A DNA stretch of 64,000 nucleotides, taken from NCBI RefSeq assembly GCF_900143095.1, contig NZ_FRDA01000003.1, forward strand, positions 1 through 64,000, read 5' to 3'. This DNA comes from Pseudomonas asturiensis. GTDB lineage: Bacteria; Pseudomonadota; Gammaproteobacteria; Pseudomonadales; Pseudomonadaceae. The position numbers and the translations under genes were made by a program. The notes beneath the pieces are model-generated. The model saw only the letters and a list, made by a program, of their open reading frames with translations, made no database searches and was not told the DNA's origin. Positions 49,660 to 60,566 of the stretch are shown here, piece by piece. Position 1 is the first letter of the stretch, and each line of letters opens with the position of its first letter.

Positions 49660-51099
49660 TCATAGTCCGGCTTGAGCGGTGTGTTTCGCAGCGCTCGGGA
49701 ACACGTTGCGTTTGCATACTTTGGCTTCGACTTTCTGTGGTTCTGCGCCTGCTTCCGGTCCCTGGATTTCGAGGGCCAGCAATTGCTGGTCAGCCCAGTC
49801 CTCGTCTTCGCGCAATTCGAAGGCGAAGCGTCCATCGGTGTCAGAGGTTTCCGGTTTTTCGATTTTCAGGTCTTCGTGTCGACCGTTCATGTACCAGAGT
49901 CTGGCCTGAAGGGTTTTCACCGACGTGTCGTCGAAGCGGATATCGATCTGGTTGCTGCCGTTGCGAATGTCCTTGATGCCGTTCTTGCCGTTGACCAGCA
50001 CTTCGTTGTTGCCCGGCTTCAGGGTGGTGCTGGCGCTCATGACGGCAGGTTTGCCTTCGCACCCGTTGTCCAGCAGCGACATCATCTGGCGATAGATGGT
50101 CTCCTGGTCGAGGCGATAGAGCGGCGAGAATTCCCAGATGAGAATCTTCGGCGGACGCTTCTGGAAGTCTTCGCTGCCCAGGTACTGCAGCATCGAGCCT
50201 TCCAGACCACCACCCGGGAACGCCACGTTCAGCACATCGGCGCTCAGGTATTCCTGCAGGAAGCCACCGAAGTTGTAGTTCTTGCCACTGTGGCTGGTGC
50301 CGACCAGGGTGATTTCCGGGTTGCCGGAATCGCCGAACAGGTCGCCGTCGCCGGCTTCGCCTTTCGGCTCGGTGCTGAACTGGTCCATGTACTGCACGGC
50401 GTAGCTGGTGCCGCAGAGCTGCCCTGCCATGTTGTGCAGGGTGCCGTTCTTGCCCATGCGCCCGGAGATATGGCTTTCGAATTCACGCTTGGGAATGTCC
50501 GAGTAACCCGGGACTTTCTTGACGGTCTCGGCCACGATTTTCGCCGTGCGTTGTGCGCCGTATGGCGTCCAGTGCTGGTCACCGCGGAAGTAGAAGTCGT
50601 GCGCCTGTTGCTCGTTGGTCAACGGCGACAGGTCCGGTACCCAGTAACCCATCTTGCTGAAACGACCGAGCATGGCCTGATAGTTCTTCAGCGCCTTGTC
50701 GTAGTCGTACTTGTCGCGTTCGGCCGGGAACAGCTTGTTGCGATCCACCAGACCGCGAGTCGGCTGATAGACGACCACCAGCTCGACGCCCTTGCTCTTG
50801 AACGCATCGTGCAGTTCTTTCATGCGGCGATAGCCGGCGGGCGTGGTGTCGAATTCGGTACGCAGGTCTTCCTGAGTACGGAACAGCCAGTCGCCTTCAG
50901 CCTGTACCAGCGTGGTGAAGTTCTGCTGGTAGCGCGTGGTGTAGTTTTTCGCGTCGTGCGCAGCCGGGCACAGGCTGCAGCAAGGCTCGGCGGTGAAGGT
51001 CGGTGCTTGCGAGTCGTCTGCGCGAGCCACACCGGCGGCGGCCATCAGCGCGGCAGTGAGGCTGGACAGGCTCAACAGCTTGATCAAATGTGCGTGCAT
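49660..51099 (-). CDS. algX: Alginate O-acetyltransferase AlgX
   Basis: A 479-residue periplasmic protein with an SGNH-like domain and a C-terminal carbohydrate-binding module. Asp174 and His176 (RGDQHWTPYG) and Ser269 (GTSHSG) reproduce the P. aeruginosa AlgX triad. The signal peptide ends ARADD. The ATG at 51099 was chosen because of the GGAAGGG ribosome binding site; an in-frame ATG at 51117 overlaps the end of algG. It finishes O-acetylation of the polymer. Confidence 0.95.
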   Translation of the reverse strand: MHAHLIKLLSLSSLTAALMAAAGVARADDSQAPTFTAEPCCSLCPAAHDAKNYTTRYQQNFTTLVQAEGDWLFRTQEDLRTEFDTTPAGYRRMKELHDAFKSKGVELVVVYQPTRGLVDRNKLFPAERDKYDYDKALKNYQAMLGRFSKMGYWVPDLSPLTNEQQAHDFYFRGDQHWTPYGAQRTAKIVAETVKKVPGYSDIPKREFESHISGRMGKNGTLHNMAGQLCGTSYAVQYMDQFSTEPKGEAGDGDLFGDSGNPEITLVGTSHSGKNYNFGGFLQEYLSADVLNVAFPGGGLEGSMLQYLGSEDFQKRPPKILIWEFSPLYRLDQETIYRQMMSLLDNGCEGKPAVMSASTTLKPGNNEVLVNGKNGIKDIRNGSNQIDIRFDDTSVKTLQARLWYMNGRHEDLKIEKPETSDTDGRFAFELREDEDWADQQLLALEIQGPEAGAEPQKVEAKVCKRNVFPSAAKHTAQAGL

Positions 51100-51113
51100 A
51101 ACAATACCCTTCC

Positions 51114-52724
51114 TCATTCCCGCAGCTCGGTCTGGCTTTCGACGGGGTCGATCAATACGGCTTTCTTCTGGCGCACCAGCAGGTCGAGGATCTCGTTCTG
51201 ACGCTCACCCAGGATGCCGTTGAGGCTGATGCCGACTTCTTTGGTCGGGGCCAGCATCGATACGCGATACAGCTCGACACTCAGGGGTGAGTCGATAGAC
51301 AGCGGGCCGGAGCCGTTGCTGGCCAGTTCGCCGCCAACCATGATCAGCGACACCTGGGCGTCGAACGGGTCGAGCTCGATGTCGCGGTCGGTGTCGCTCA
51401 GGTCCTTGATGTGGCCGTAGACGCCCATCAGGCCATTGGCCGTGGCGATGTTTTCGTACAGTTTGATGTTCACGCTGTTACGCACACGGATACCGTGGCG
51501 GCGGTTGGCAATCACACGGTTGCCCCACAGCAGGTTGTTGCCGCTTTCATACAGCGTGATGCCGTCGGTGTGGTTCTGGTAGATCTCGTTGTAGGCGACG
51601 ATGTTGCCGACGCTGTTACGGTCCAGGACCACGCCGGACAATTTGTTGTCATGGCTCTTGTTGCGAAAGATGAAGCTGTTATCGACTTCCCGGGAAATGA
51701 TGATCCCGTGCTTCTTCTTGGTCCCGTAGACGTCGTTCTCGGCGATGATCAGGCCGTGCGAGCGGTCATGCGGGTCAATGCCGTAGACGATGTTGTCGCG
51801 GTAGGTGTTGCCCTTGACCACAAAGTCGCGCGTTTCATAGCAGTAGAAGCCGTACCACATGTCCGAGAATTCCGAATCAATGATCCAGCCGGTCGGCTCG
51901 GCACGTTTCAGAATCTTCGCGGTGTTGGGCGTGTACTGCGAAATGCTCACACCGTAGGACTTGCTCTGGTCGTAACCCATGCTCGCCATCTTGGTGTTGG
52001 CGATCCAGGTTTGCGAGCCGCCCCAGGTCAGCACGAACGGGCGAAACTCGTCAGGCTTGCGATAGGTCGCCAGGCTGTTGCGGGTTTCGCTCCAGGCGTT
52101 GACCTGAGTGTGAGTGATCAGCATCTGGCCTTCACTGACGATGAACGAGCCACCCTCTTGAGACAGACGCAATTCCTTGGTCTTGCTGTCGATCTCGAAG
52201 ATACCGCTTTCCTTGACCAGGATCGGCAGGCGCGCAACGTAGACGCCCGGCGACACCTCTTTCAGGAATTGCTTGGGCACTTTCCTGACCAGGTCCTGAA
52301 GGTTCACGTAGCCGTCGGAGATCATGATGGCCTGCGGGATACCCTTCTGACGGGCCACCCATTCAGCCATCTTGTTGTCGCCGCCGATGAATTCCTTGAG
52401 GCCGGTTTCTTCCATCATTCGCGCAACCGTGATCTTGCCCGGTTTGTTGCGTGCGATCTTTTTCAGCGCCGCGTCTGCGGTGTAGCCGCTGAGGTCCGGC
52501 AGCACCGGCTTGGCCATTTCCAGTGGCTCGGTCGGCGGGCTGGTGATGGTGTAGGTCTTGGCCTGTTGCAGCTCCTTGACCACCGCCTTCGGCGCCTCGG
52601 GGGTGACAGGCGCGTTGGCCAGTGCGGCGCCGCTGGCCATCAGCAGCGCGCTGCTCAGCACGGCGCTTTCGAGCAGGGCGTGTGGCCAGGTCCGGCTACG
52701 CCCGTTGCTTGCTTGACTGTTCAT
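51114..52724 (-). CDS. algG: Mannuronan C5-epimerase AlgG
   Basis: A 536-residue periplasmic epimerase that turns polymannuronate residues into guluronate. The signal peptide ends SGAALANAP, and the right-handed beta-helix includes the DPHD motif with His319, the proposed catalytic base. CASH-type repeats follow (HDNKLSGVVLDRNS, NNLLWGNRVIANRRHGI). The start at 52724 has an AAAGGAG site; in-frame ATG 52751 overlaps algE (TGATG). Confidence 0.95.
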   Translation of the reverse strand: MNSQASNGRSRTWPHALLESAVLSSALLMASGAALANAPVTPEAPKAVVKELQQAKTYTITSPPTEPLEMAKPVLPDLSGYTADAALKKIARNKPGKITVARMMEETGLKEFIGGDNKMAEWVARQKGIPQAIMISDGYVNLQDLVRKVPKQFLKEVSPGVYVARLPILVKESGIFEIDSKTKELRLSQEGGSFIVSEGQMLITHTQVNAWSETRNSLATYRKPDEFRPFVLTWGGSQTWIANTKMASMGYDQSKSYGVSISQYTPNTAKILKRAEPTGWIIDSEFSDMWYGFYCYETRDFVVKGNTYRDNIVYGIDPHDRSHGLIIAENDVYGTKKKHGIIISREVDNSFIFRNKSHDNKLSGVVLDRNSVGNIVAYNEIYQNHTDGITLYESGNNLLWGNRVIANRRHGIRVRNSVNIKLYENIATANGLMGVYGHIKDLSDTDRDIELDPFDAQVSLIMVGGELASNGSGPLSIDSPLSVELYRVSMLAPTKEVGISLNGILGERQNEILDLLVRQKKAVLIDPVESQTELRE

Positions 52725-52750
52725 CTGTGGCACTCCTTTGGCGGTTCGCA

Positions 52751-54232
52751 TCAGAAGCGCCAGATGACGTCGACAATGGCGCGGTGCATGTATTCATCCA
52801 CGCCGTTGTGGTACGCGTCGCCGGGCTTGAAGACACCGGCACGCAAGCGCACCAGAGCCGACGGTTCGTCGAAGGACTGGCTCAGCGAGGCTGGCAGCAG
52901 ACCCTGTTTGAAGTACTTGGTCACGACCAGGTCCATTTCCTGACCCAGGTCCTTGCGCCCGTCTTCCAGTGGCAGCGAGCTGAAGGTATTGGTGTTGCCG
53001 TTTTCACGAACAGCGTTGATACCCGAGCCACCGATGCCGGTGTTGCCGTCGACGCGGCGGAACTTGTGGTAGATCAGCGAGGCGTCGTATTCCTCGTTCA
53101 TCTGCCAGGAAGCGAACAGCGAGCCGGTTTCCACGTTGGCCATTTCGCCCTGGAACGCCTCACCGAAACGGTGGATGCGCGAGCGAGTGCCGGTCCAGTT
53201 GGAACGGTTGCTTTCCAGGCCGTTCTGCACGTAATCCTTGCTGGCACGCGAGTAGGCGGCGCCCACTTGCCACTGTGGATCCAGACGCAGGCGCAGGCCC
53301 AGGTCGGTCGCCCAGCCATTCATGTCGCGGTTGTTCTTCTCGCCGGCGAAGTACTGGTCGTTGACACCGTTGACACCGATTTCGTCGCGGTTGCCATTGA
53401 GCCAGGTCAGGCTGCCCCAGTAGTTGAGCTGATGGGTGTTGCGATAGTTGTAGGCATCGCTGTCAGCCTGCAGGCCGAGCCAGGTCAGGTCGCCGTTGGA
53501 GGTCTTGTCCAGATCATCCAGCTCCTGGCCTTCACGCTTGAGCTTGCCATCGTCGCGGCTGTGATGCGCGCGCACGCCTGCCCAGTGACCTGGCGTCCAC
53601 TGGTAGCTGGCCGAACCGAACAGGTGCTGACGATTTTCATCATCGGGAGCCAGCTCGGTCAGGTCGGTGCGGTATTCGCTGAACCGCTGTGCAGCGCCCA
53701 GTTCGGCCCGCAACAGGGTGGTGTCGAAGGTCCAGTTGATGGCTTCGATATTGGTGTCATGCCATTGGCCGTCGTCGTTGCGCAGGCGCTGGCGACCGAC
53801 TTTCAGGATCTCGCCGGGGTAGGGCGTGAAGCCGCTGTAGCCGATCCAGAATTCGCGCAGTGCAGCGTAGGACTTTTCGACTTCGCGCTCGCTGGCGGTG
53901 CCACGGGACACTTGAGTCTGGCCGTCGCCTGCACCGGTGGATTGTTCCAGCGGGTCGGTCTGAATGGTATCGGTCGCGGTCACGACCTGGCCCATGGCGT
54001 AAGCACTCCAGTTGCCGCGCTCGCCATAGACCCAGGGACGCAGGTCCAGACCCAGACCGGTGACGTCGCCGCCCGAGCGAGTACCCAGATCGCGGTCGTC
54101 TTCGAGTTGGCCGGTGGCTTTCACTTCCAGGCCGAAATTCTGTTGTTCAGTCAGCGCTGCCAGTGTCGGGCAGGCCCACAGCAGGCTGAAGCCAAGGCCC
54201 ACACCAGCGGCCATCAGGGGATTCAACTTCAT
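52751..54232 (-). CDS. algE: Alginate export porin AlgE
   Basis: A 493-residue outer-membrane beta-barrel through which alginate leaves the cell. It has a signal peptide ([12 protein letters not shown]) and a barrel ending AIVDVIWRF, with a C-terminal Phe as expected for BAM substrates. Its ATG overlaps the algK stop by 4 bp (ATGA), implying coupled translation of the secretion pair. Confidence 0.95.
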   Translation of the reverse strand: MKLNPLMAAGVGLGFSLLWACPTLAALTEQQNFGLEVKATGQLEDDRDLGTRSGGDVTGLGLDLRPWVYGERGNWSAYAMGQVVTATDTIQTDPLEQSTGAGDGQTQVSRGTASEREVEKSYAALREFWIGYSGFTPYPGEILKVGRQRLRNDDGQWHDTNIEAINWTFDTTLLRAELGAAQRFSEYRTDLTELAPDDENRQHLFGSASYQWTPGHWAGVRAHHSRDDGKLKREGQELDDLDKTSNGDLTWLGLQADSDAYNYRNTHQLNYWGSLTWLNGNRDEIGVNGVNDQYFAGEKNNRDMNGWATDLGLRLRLDPQWQVGAAYSRASKDYVQNGLESNRSNWTGTRSRIHRFGEAFQGEMANVETGSLFASWQMNEEYDASLIYHKFRRVDGNTGIGGSGINAVRENGNTNTFSSLPLEDGRKDLGQEMDLVVTKYFKQGLLPASLSQSFDEPSALVRLRAGVFKPGDAYHNGVDEYMHRAIVDVIWRF

Positions 54233-55641
54233 AATGCTTCCTCACCGTCTTTTTCTTCTTGCAGGGCCTGCATCGCCATCGCGCTCTGGTTGGCGGCTGC
54301 GCCCCGGACTTTTTGCTCACGTGCCAACAGGTCCTTGGCGCCGGCGAGCTTTTCAGGCGGCAGTGTGGTGCTCAGTTGCTGGGCCAGTTCAGTGGCCTGC
54401 GGGGTTTCGGTGGTCAGTGCCAGTTGGGCGAAGACCCAGGCGTTGACCGGATCAGGCTTGGTGCCCTTGCCTTGCGAGAACAGCTGCGCGAGGGCGAAGT
54501 CGGCGCTGTTCTGGCCGCCACGGGCAGCCGTCAGCAACTCGTCCACGGCTTTCTGTGGATAGACCTGGCCCAGATAACCACGGCGGTAGATCTGACCCAG
54601 GTAGTAATGGGCCGAGATTTCCGTCGCTGCGGCTTTCTTCAGATGCGCTTCGGCCTTGAAGGCGTCAGGCGTGACCCATTTGCCTTCGTAGTACAGGCGA
54701 CCCAGCAGCAATTCGGCGCGTGGCTGGTCAGCGGCGCGGCCGTTGTTCAGGTATTCCATCATCTTGTTGACGTCACCCAGTCCGGGGAAGTCGTAAAGCA
54801 GTTTGGCCAGCGTGACCCAGGAAACCGGGTAGCCCGGCGCGATGCCTTCCAGCAGCTGTTGCGCAGTCTTTTCGTCCGGCGTGCCGATGGTCGAGTCGCC
54901 CAGTACACGCGCTACGCTGTCCACGCGCTGAGCGCTGATACGGCCTGCTGCGTGTTCGCTTTTCAGGCGTTCGATCAAGGCTGCCTGTGGCTCAGCCTGA
55001 CCGCGTGTCTGGTAGACCGTGGCCAGTTCGACGTAGCAGATGTCGGTGGTGTTCAGCGCCTGCTTGCAGATGCTTTCCACTTCGTCCAGATGCTCGGCGT
55101 AGGTGCCCTGTGTGCGATACAGCAGCACCTGGGCCAGACCTGCTTCCGGATAACCGGCAGCACGCCACTGGCTGATCTTCTGCTGCGCATTCACCTCAGG
55201 AAAGGTATGCGGGTATTGCAGGTAGAGCATGGCCAGCGGCACCAGCGTGCCGGACTCACCGTTGGCGAAGGCTTTCTTGAGCAACGCTTCGGCTTCGCGG
55301 CGTTCGGCGTCGGTGGCATCCGGTTTGGCGGCCAGCAGACGGCCAAGACGCGATTGCGCACGAGGCGAGGTCTCGGCGGCCGCTCGGTAAGTGGCTTCCG
55401 CCTGCTTGAGCAGGGCCGGGTCGCGGGTGTTGACCTGAATATCTGCCAGGCCAACCTGTGCATCGCTGTAGCCCAGGTCCGCCAGCTGCCGATAATTCTG
55501 CTCCGCCAATGCAGTGTCGCCGTTTTTCAGGGCTTCATTGGCAAGGCGTTGGTCAGGCAGGCCGGCACAGCCGCTCAGGCCGAGCGCGACGGCGAGGCTC
55601 AATAGCGTGGGGGTCGACAGGCGTCGTAGTGGGCTGCTCAT
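54229..55641 (-). CDS. algK: Alginate TPR lipoprotein AlgK
   Basis: A 470-residue outer-membrane lipoprotein. The signal and lipobox are ALGLSGCAG. The rest is a Sel1/TPR-like helical solenoid ([27 protein letters not shown]-like segments, [21 protein letters not shown]). It helps AlgE insert and contacts the periplasmic alginate machinery. It overlaps algE by 4 bp and lies 2 bp after alg44. Confidence 0.95.
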   Translation of the reverse strand: MSSPLRRLSTPTLLSLAVALGLSGCAGLPDQRLANEALKNGDTALAEQNYRQLADLGYSDAQVGLADIQVNTRDPALLKQAEATYRAAAETSPRAQSRLGRLLAAKPDATDAERREAEALLKKAFANGESGTLVPLAMLYLQYPHTFPEVNAQQKISQWRAAGYPEAGLAQVLLYRTQGTYAEHLDEVESICKQALNTTDICYVELATVYQTRGQAEPQAALIERLKSEHAAGRISAQRVDSVARVLGDSTIGTPDEKTAQQLLEGIAPGYPVSWVTLAKLLYDFPGLGDVNKMMEYLNNGRAADQPRAELLLGRLYYEGKWVTPDAFKAEAHLKKAAATEISAHYYLGQIYRRGYLGQVYPQKAVDELLTAARGGQNSADFALAQLFSQGKGTKPDPVNAWVFAQLALTTETPQATELAQQLSTTLPPEKLAGAKDLLAREQKVRGAAANQSAMAMQALQEEKDGEEAL

Positions 55642-55643
55642 GA

Positions 55644-56813
55644 TTACAGACCCGCAGCCACGGCTTTATCGATCAGCCAGTTCACGGAAGGACCGCGATC
55701 ACTGACCACTTCGACAGGACGGCCGGCAAGCGAGCTGCTCAGGCTTTCGTCAGGCTTGATCTGCACACGGATGTCGGTGGACAGGTCGGTGTCGCTCAGG
55801 TTGGTGCTGCTGATGATCTCGCCCGTGCGCAGTTTGTCTTCACCGGCAACCTGGAAGCTGACACGGGTGCCTGGCTTGACGTCGTTGAACTGGCGATAGG
55901 TGAAGCGAGCTTCAACCGTGGCAGGTGCGTTGCGTGGCACCAGCTGGAAGATCACCTGGCCTTTGCTGGCGTACTGACCGTCGGCGACCAGTTGGCGAGC
56001 CACGACACAGTCACACGGGCTGGTCAGGGTGCCGCTCATTTGCTTGCCGTACAGCTCTTCGATTTTCGCTGGCTGCAGGTCTTCACCGGTCAGGCTGCCT
56101 TTGAGCATTTCCAGCATGCTGGTGTTGAAGGTTGCCAGCGGCGCGCCTTTGGTGGTTTCGCCGTTTTGCTCAACCAGGCTCTGCACGGTGCCTTCGCGGG
56201 GCATGGTGATGTCCATGCTCGGGATCGATACCAGACCGGCCGAGGCGTGGCTGACGAAGTACAGGCCGTAGACGGTCTTGAAGATGAAGCCGAACGCGGC
56301 CAGACCGACGATGAAGATACCGAGGCTGAAAGTGACCGCACGCAGGCGACCCATCGCGCTCATGCCGCCGTCGTTGCCCTTGACCTTGCGTGCTTTGGTG
56401 AAGTTGTCGCGCTGCAGGGTGGCCAGCACTTCGCCCAGGCTGACGATGTCACCGGACAGGTGCGAGGTGATCAGGTGGCGCAGCGTGGCGATATCCTGGG
56501 CTTCCAGGTTCTGGAACTGGCAACCGATACGGCCGCTGGCGTTATCCACCGAGCGGACCTGCATTTCCACGTCCATGGCCAGGCCAAGGTTGTCGATCAG
56601 AAATTGCAGGCGGCCCTTGAGGACTTCACCGGCGGTGTAGTTCTGGCCCGACGGCGCAATGAAACTCAGTCCGCCCGCTGACAGGTCTTCGATACGCACC
56701 AGCGGCGCGCTGGGAATGTCCAGCAGGCGCAGCTTGGCTGGGATCTTGACCCGAGCGTGTTGGCGCTGGGCTTCGGATTCATGTACGACGTTCGCATTCA
56801 CGGCTGTATTCAT
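55644..56813 (-). CDS. alg44: c-di-GMP-binding alginate co-polymerase Alg44
   Basis: A 389-residue inner-membrane protein with a cytoplasmic PilZ domain at the N terminus: R17xxxR21 (QRQHARVKIP) and D43-x-S45 (EDLSAGGL) are the c-di-GMP-binding residues. One membrane helix follows (about 170-195, AVTFSLGIFIVGLAAFGFI), then a periplasmic HlyD-like adaptor domain (about 200-389). c-di-GMP binding is required for alginate polymerisation in P. aeruginosa. Confidence 0.96.
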   Translation of the reverse strand: MNTAVNANVVHESEAQRQHARVKIPAKLRLLDIPSAPLVRIEDLSAGGLSFIAPSGQNYTAGEVLKGRLQFLIDNLGLAMDVEMQVRSVDNASGRIGCQFQNLEAQDIATLRHLITSHLSGDIVSLGEVLATLQRDNFTKARKVKGNDGGMSAMGRLRAVTFSLGIFIVGLAAFGFIFKTVYGLYFVSHASAGLVSIPSMDITMPREGTVQSLVEQNGETTKGAPLATFNTSMLEMLKGSLTGEDLQPAKIEELYGKQMSGTLTSPCDCVVARQLVADGQYASKGQVIFQLVPRNAPATVEARFTYRQFNDVKPGTRVSFQVAGEDKLRTGEIISSTNLSDTDLSTDIRVQIKPDESLSSSLAGRPVEVVSDRGPSVNWLIDKAVAAGL

Positions 56814-56853
56814 GGCTAATTTTCCTACTTAAGCGATTAATCCGTTGGCCCGG

Positions 56854-58335
56854 TCAAACCATCGTCAACAGCACGGCGACGAAGATGGTGCCAGCCGAGA
56901 AAGTCATGGTTCGGGATGACCACGTGTTGAACCAACCCTGAAAGCTGGCCATGTCGCGGCTGAGTTTGGTGTCCTGGCGCGTCCAGGACTGGCGGTCCAG
57001 GCGGAAGAAGACGTAGATCTTCATCAGGGCGCCGACGATCTGGTTGTAATAGAGAATCAGGGGGTAGGCAGGTCCGATCCTGTGTCCCGAGAAGGACAGC
57101 AGCAGCGTGAGGATCAGGCGGGTCATGCCGATCCACAGCAGGTACATCAGCAGGAAGGCGCCGCCATACTTGAAGCTGGCGATGATGGCGACCGTGAGGC
57201 CGAGGATGGAGGTCCACATCGACACACGCTGGTCGAACAACACCACACTGGTGAACAGCCCCAGACGACGAATGCCCAGGCCCAGCGCACGCGAGTTCTG
57301 ACGCAGGTTATTGCCGTACCAGCGATACATCAGCTTGCGGCTGGCCTTGAGGAAACTCTTCTCCGGTGGGTGCTCGACCGTGTTGATCGCCGCATCCGGC
57401 ACGTAGAAGGTGTCGTAACCCAGGCGCATCAGGCTGAACCAGCTGGATTTGTCGTCGCCGGTCAGAAACCGGAACGTGCCCAGACGCCAGTGGTTGAGCG
57501 AGTCGCTTTCCACGTCGGCGATGAACTCGGGGTCGGTGACCACGGTGGCGCGGAACACTGACATACGACCGGTCATGGTCAGCACGCGCTTGGACAGGGC
57601 CATCGAGCACATGTTGATGTGACGCTGGGCGAAACGCAGTTTGTGCCATTCGCTCATGATGTAACCGCCGCGCACTTCACAGAACTCGTTGGTGGTCAGG
57701 CCGCCGACATTGTCGAACAGCTGGAACCACGGCACAGTCTTGGCCACGACGCCTTCGTTGAGCACGGTGTCGCCGTCGATCACGGCAACCACGGCGCGCT
57801 CGTCCGGAAGGTGGCGCGAGATGGCGCGGAAACCGTAGGCCAGCCCGTCACGCTTGCCGGTCCCCGGAATACGCACGAAGTCCAGCTTCACTCGATCCGG
57901 CGGGTTGAGCCTGGCCCACATCGCCTTGACCAGCAGTTCGTCGGACATTTCCACCAGCGAACACACGATGGTGGTCGGCAGGCCGCAGTTGATCGCTTCG
58001 CGAATCACCGAGCTGTACACCTGAGCGGTGGTCAGTGCGTCGATACGAAAGCTGGTGACCATCAGAAACACGTGGGAAGGATCGGCCGCCTTGCCCAACT
58101 TGCGAACCTTGCGGCGCAAGTGGGGATAGACGATGTACAGAAAGATCATTCCGCGCACAAAGTGCGTAATCCCCATCGAATAGCGCCAGATACCCACAGC
58201 GCCAATCAGGAAGATAAAGTTCTTCGACTGTGAGTCGAAGATACTGGTGGGCAATGCCGTGGCAATGCCCATTAATAAACTAAGGTAAAACAGCCAACCG
58301 GCGGCTTGTAACAAGCCGTGCTTGAGCCTCTGCAT
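56854..58335 (-). CDS. alg8: Alginate polymerase Alg8
   Basis: A 493-residue GT2 synthase that polymerises GDP-mannuronate. Membrane helices flank a cytoplasmic domain with DGDTVLNE (DxD), TGDDKSS and KLMYRWYGN (QxxRW variant). The ATG at 58335 has an AGGGA site and gives the usual length; an upstream in-frame ATG at 58368 would add 11 residues. It lies 98 bp after algD and 40 bp before alg44. Confidence 0.95.
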   Translation of the reverse strand: MQRLKHGLLQAAGWLFYLSLLMGIATALPTSIFDSQSKNFIFLIGAVGIWRYSMGITHFVRGMIFLYIVYPHLRRKVRKLGKAADPSHVFLMVTSFRIDALTTAQVYSSVIREAINCGLPTTIVCSLVEMSDELLVKAMWARLNPPDRVKLDFVRIPGTGKRDGLAYGFRAISRHLPDERAVVAVIDGDTVLNEGVVAKTVPWFQLFDNVGGLTTNEFCEVRGGYIMSEWHKLRFAQRHINMCSMALSKRVLTMTGRMSVFRATVVTDPEFIADVESDSLNHWRLGTFRFLTGDDKSSWFSLMRLGYDTFYVPDAAINTVEHPPEKSFLKASRKLMYRWYGNNLRQNSRALGLGIRRLGLFTSVVLFDQRVSMWTSILGLTVAIIASFKYGGAFLLMYLLWIGMTRLILTLLLSFSGHRIGPAYPLILYYNQIVGALMKIYVFFRLDRQSWTRQDTKLSRDMASFQGWFNTWSSRTMTFSAGTIFVAVLLTMV

Positions 58336-58433
58336 AATCTGTATCCCTAAGTCAGTTGCAAGCCTCAAGCCCCAGGCTCAAGCTGCGCTTGAACGAGTGG
58401 CCTGGAGCTTGGCGCTTGTGGCTTGCGGCTGAT

Positions 58434-59750
58434 TTACCAGCAGATACCTTCGGCACGGCCTGTTTCGCTGGTGGCCTTGGACATGAAGCCCACCAGGTCG
58501 ATCACACGCTTGCCTTCAGGGGTCTTGTCGGCGAGTGCACGGAAGCGCTCGTCGCGGTTACCCAGAATGATCACGTCAGAGTCATTGATGACTTGGTCGA
58601 AGTCGGAGTTCAGCAGCGACGAAACGTGCGGAATCTTCGATTCGATGTAGTCTTTGTTGGCACCGTGAACACGTGCGTATTCAACGTTGCTGTCGAAGAT
58701 GCTCAGGTCGAAACCCTTGCCGATCAACATTTCGGCCAGCTCTACCAGCGGGCTTTCGCGCAGGTCATCGGTACCGGCCTTGAAGCTCAGACCCAGCAGT
58801 GCAACCTTGCGGCTGTCGTAGCTTGCGACCATGTCGAAAGCGTTCTGCACCTGGGAAACGTTGCTGCGCATCAGGGAGTTGAGCAGCGGGGCATCAACGT
58901 CCAGAGTGCTGGCGCGGTAGGTGAGGGCACGCACGTCTTTCGGCAGGCAGGAGCCGCCGAATGCGAAGCCAGGACGCATGTAGTACTGCGACAGGTTCAG
59001 TGCCTTGTCCTGGCAGACCACTTCCATTACTTCGCGACCATCGACGCCGACGGCCTTGGCAATGTTGCCGATTTCGTTGGCGAAGGTGACTTTGGTGGCG
59101 TGCCACACGTTGCAGGTGTACTTGATCATTTCGGCAACGGCGATGTCCTTGCGGATGATCGGTGCGTCCAGTTCTTCGTACAGCGATTGCAGAACGTCGC
59201 CCGAGGCCTTGTCGAATTCGCCGATGACGGTCATCGGTGGCAGATCGTAGTCCTTGATCGCGGTGCTTTCACGCAGGAACTCAGGGTTCACGGCCACGCC
59301 GAAGTCCACACCGGCTTTCTTGCCGGAGCATTCTTCGAGCATTGGAATCACGACATTGGCAACGGTGCCCGGCAGTACGGTACTGCGGACAACGATGGTG
59401 TGACGGGAAGTCTTGTCACGCAGCACATAACCGATTTCACGGCAGACGGATTCGATGTAGTCGAGTTCCAGATCGCCGTTTTTCTTGCTGGGCGTACCCA
59501 CACAGATCATCGACAGATCAGTGGCACGAATGGCCTCGGCAAAATCTGTGGTACCGCGCAGTTTGCCTGTGCGAATACCTTGTGCCAGCAGCTCTTCCAG
59601 CCCTGGTTCAACGATAGGCGATTTGCCGCTATTGATCAGGTCGATCTTGGTGCTGGAAATATCAACACCTACGACTTCGTGACCACGGGCAGAAAGACAA
59701 CCGGCACAGACAGCACCGACATAACCCAAACCAAAGATGCTGATACGCAT
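58434..59750 (-). CDS. algD: GDP-mannose 6-dehydrogenase AlgD
   Basis: A 438-residue enzyme that oxidises GDP-mannose to GDP-mannuronate, the committed step of alginate synthesis. The N-terminal Rossmann motif GLGYVG and the catalytic Cys268 (FGGSCLPKD) are intact, as is Lys210 (EMIKYTCN). The ATG at 59750 has a GAGGAGAG site. It is the first gene of the operon and follows a leader of several hundred bases. Confidence 0.97.
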   Translation of the reverse strand: MRISIFGLGYVGAVCAGCLSARGHEVVGVDISSTKIDLINSGKSPIVEPGLEELLAQGIRTGKLRGTTDFAEAIRATDLSMICVGTPSKKNGDLELDYIESVCREIGYVLRDKTSRHTIVVRSTVLPGTVANVVIPMLEECSGKKAGVDFGVAVNPEFLRESTAIKDYDLPPMTVIGEFDKASGDVLQSLYEELDAPIIRKDIAVAEMIKYTCNVWHATKVTFANEIGNIAKAVGVDGREVMEVVCQDKALNLSQYYMRPGFAFGGSCLPKDVRALTYRASTLDVDAPLLNSLMRSNVSQVQNAFDMVASYDSRKVALLGLSFKAGTDDLRESPLVELAEMLIGKGFDLSIFDSNVEYARVHGANKDYIESKIPHVSSLLNSDFDQVINDSDVIILGNRDERFRALADKTPEGKRVIDLVGFMSKATSETGRAEGICW

Positions 59751-60271
59751 CGTACTCTCCTCGATTTTCACGCCATAAAGTTGGCTGGATATTAATTTTG
59801 GCCAGCAGATGTCACACGTCAGCCGTGACAGCTTGTGAAGGCCATCTAACTAACGCAAGCATATTTAATGAGTGAGTGCCTAAACAAACGAGGCGAACTC
59901 AAATGACACTAAGTACAAGCGGCAAGTGATCTGTCCCGATGGGGCAGGGCCCTGCTCTCTTGGATGCAGTAAACTACTCCTGTGTGGCGACGGACGGCGG
60001 ATCAGGAGCTGAAAGCCGCTGGCCAGAGCCATGGCAGTCCTTGTCGAGTCCTGCACGTCACACCTGTCAGGTGCTTCGCCTGTCTACCTACTTCAACTAG
60101 TGATGTGAGTTTTAATTTCAGTACCTACAGTCCGATCTCATGGATAAGACAGTGTTGCTGGTAACGTCCCTTTATCCTCGCTGGTCCGTAAGTGATCTCT
60201 TACAGGGTCACCGAGAATTGTTACGGGATGTAGGAACGTAAGGTTTCGTATTTAGTTCCTGGCCGCTCGTC
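59751..60271 (-). promoter_or_regulatory. algD leader and promoter region
   Basis: About 520 bp with no convincing gene. On the minus strand GGAACT at 60260-60255 followed by TCCTA about 18 bp later resembles an AlgU (sigma-22) promoter with an over-long spacer; it would give a leader near 490 nt. CCGCTCGTC (60263-60271, plus strand) and CCGTCCGTC (59997-59989, minus strand) each differ by one base from the AlgR core CCGTTCGTC. A 12-bp palindrome GCAGGGCCCTGC stands at 59944-59955. The assignments are motif matches only. Confidence 0.5.
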
Positions 60272-60528
60272 CTGTTTTGGAGAATTTCGTGTATCCAGGG
60301 CGTGACACAAATAGTCGCACGGTGATGGCACTTTCTGTTTGGACCTTAGTTGGCGGGGGTTAGAAGTGATAGATGTGAATGTGCTATCACTCGCGAAAAT
60401 CAAAGCGCCACTAGTGAAAAAAAATGTATATTTTTTGTAGAAATTTTCTTGTCGGACAAACGGCATGCTAGTTGCCATTTAACCGGCGTCATAAAGCTGT
60501 CGCTTGGGGGTTGAAATAGCAGGGGTGT

Positions 60529-60556
60529 GTTGTGTAGCGCCTGAGCGCTACACAAC
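60529..60556 (-). terminator. Hairpin downstream of yaaA
   Basis: GTTGTGTAGCGC (60529-60540) and GCGCTACACAAC (60545-60556) form a 12-bp stem with a CTGA loop, 10 bp past the yaaA stop. No T-run follows. Confidence 0.55.
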
Positions 60557-60566
60557 GTTGACGCTG

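Noticed and set aside
60140..60241. Small frame of 33 codons (MDKTVLLVTSLYPRWSV) opposite the algD leader
   Set aside because: Short, without a clear ribosome binding site, and in the middle of a regulatory leader; possibly a remnant of a gene start but not supportable.
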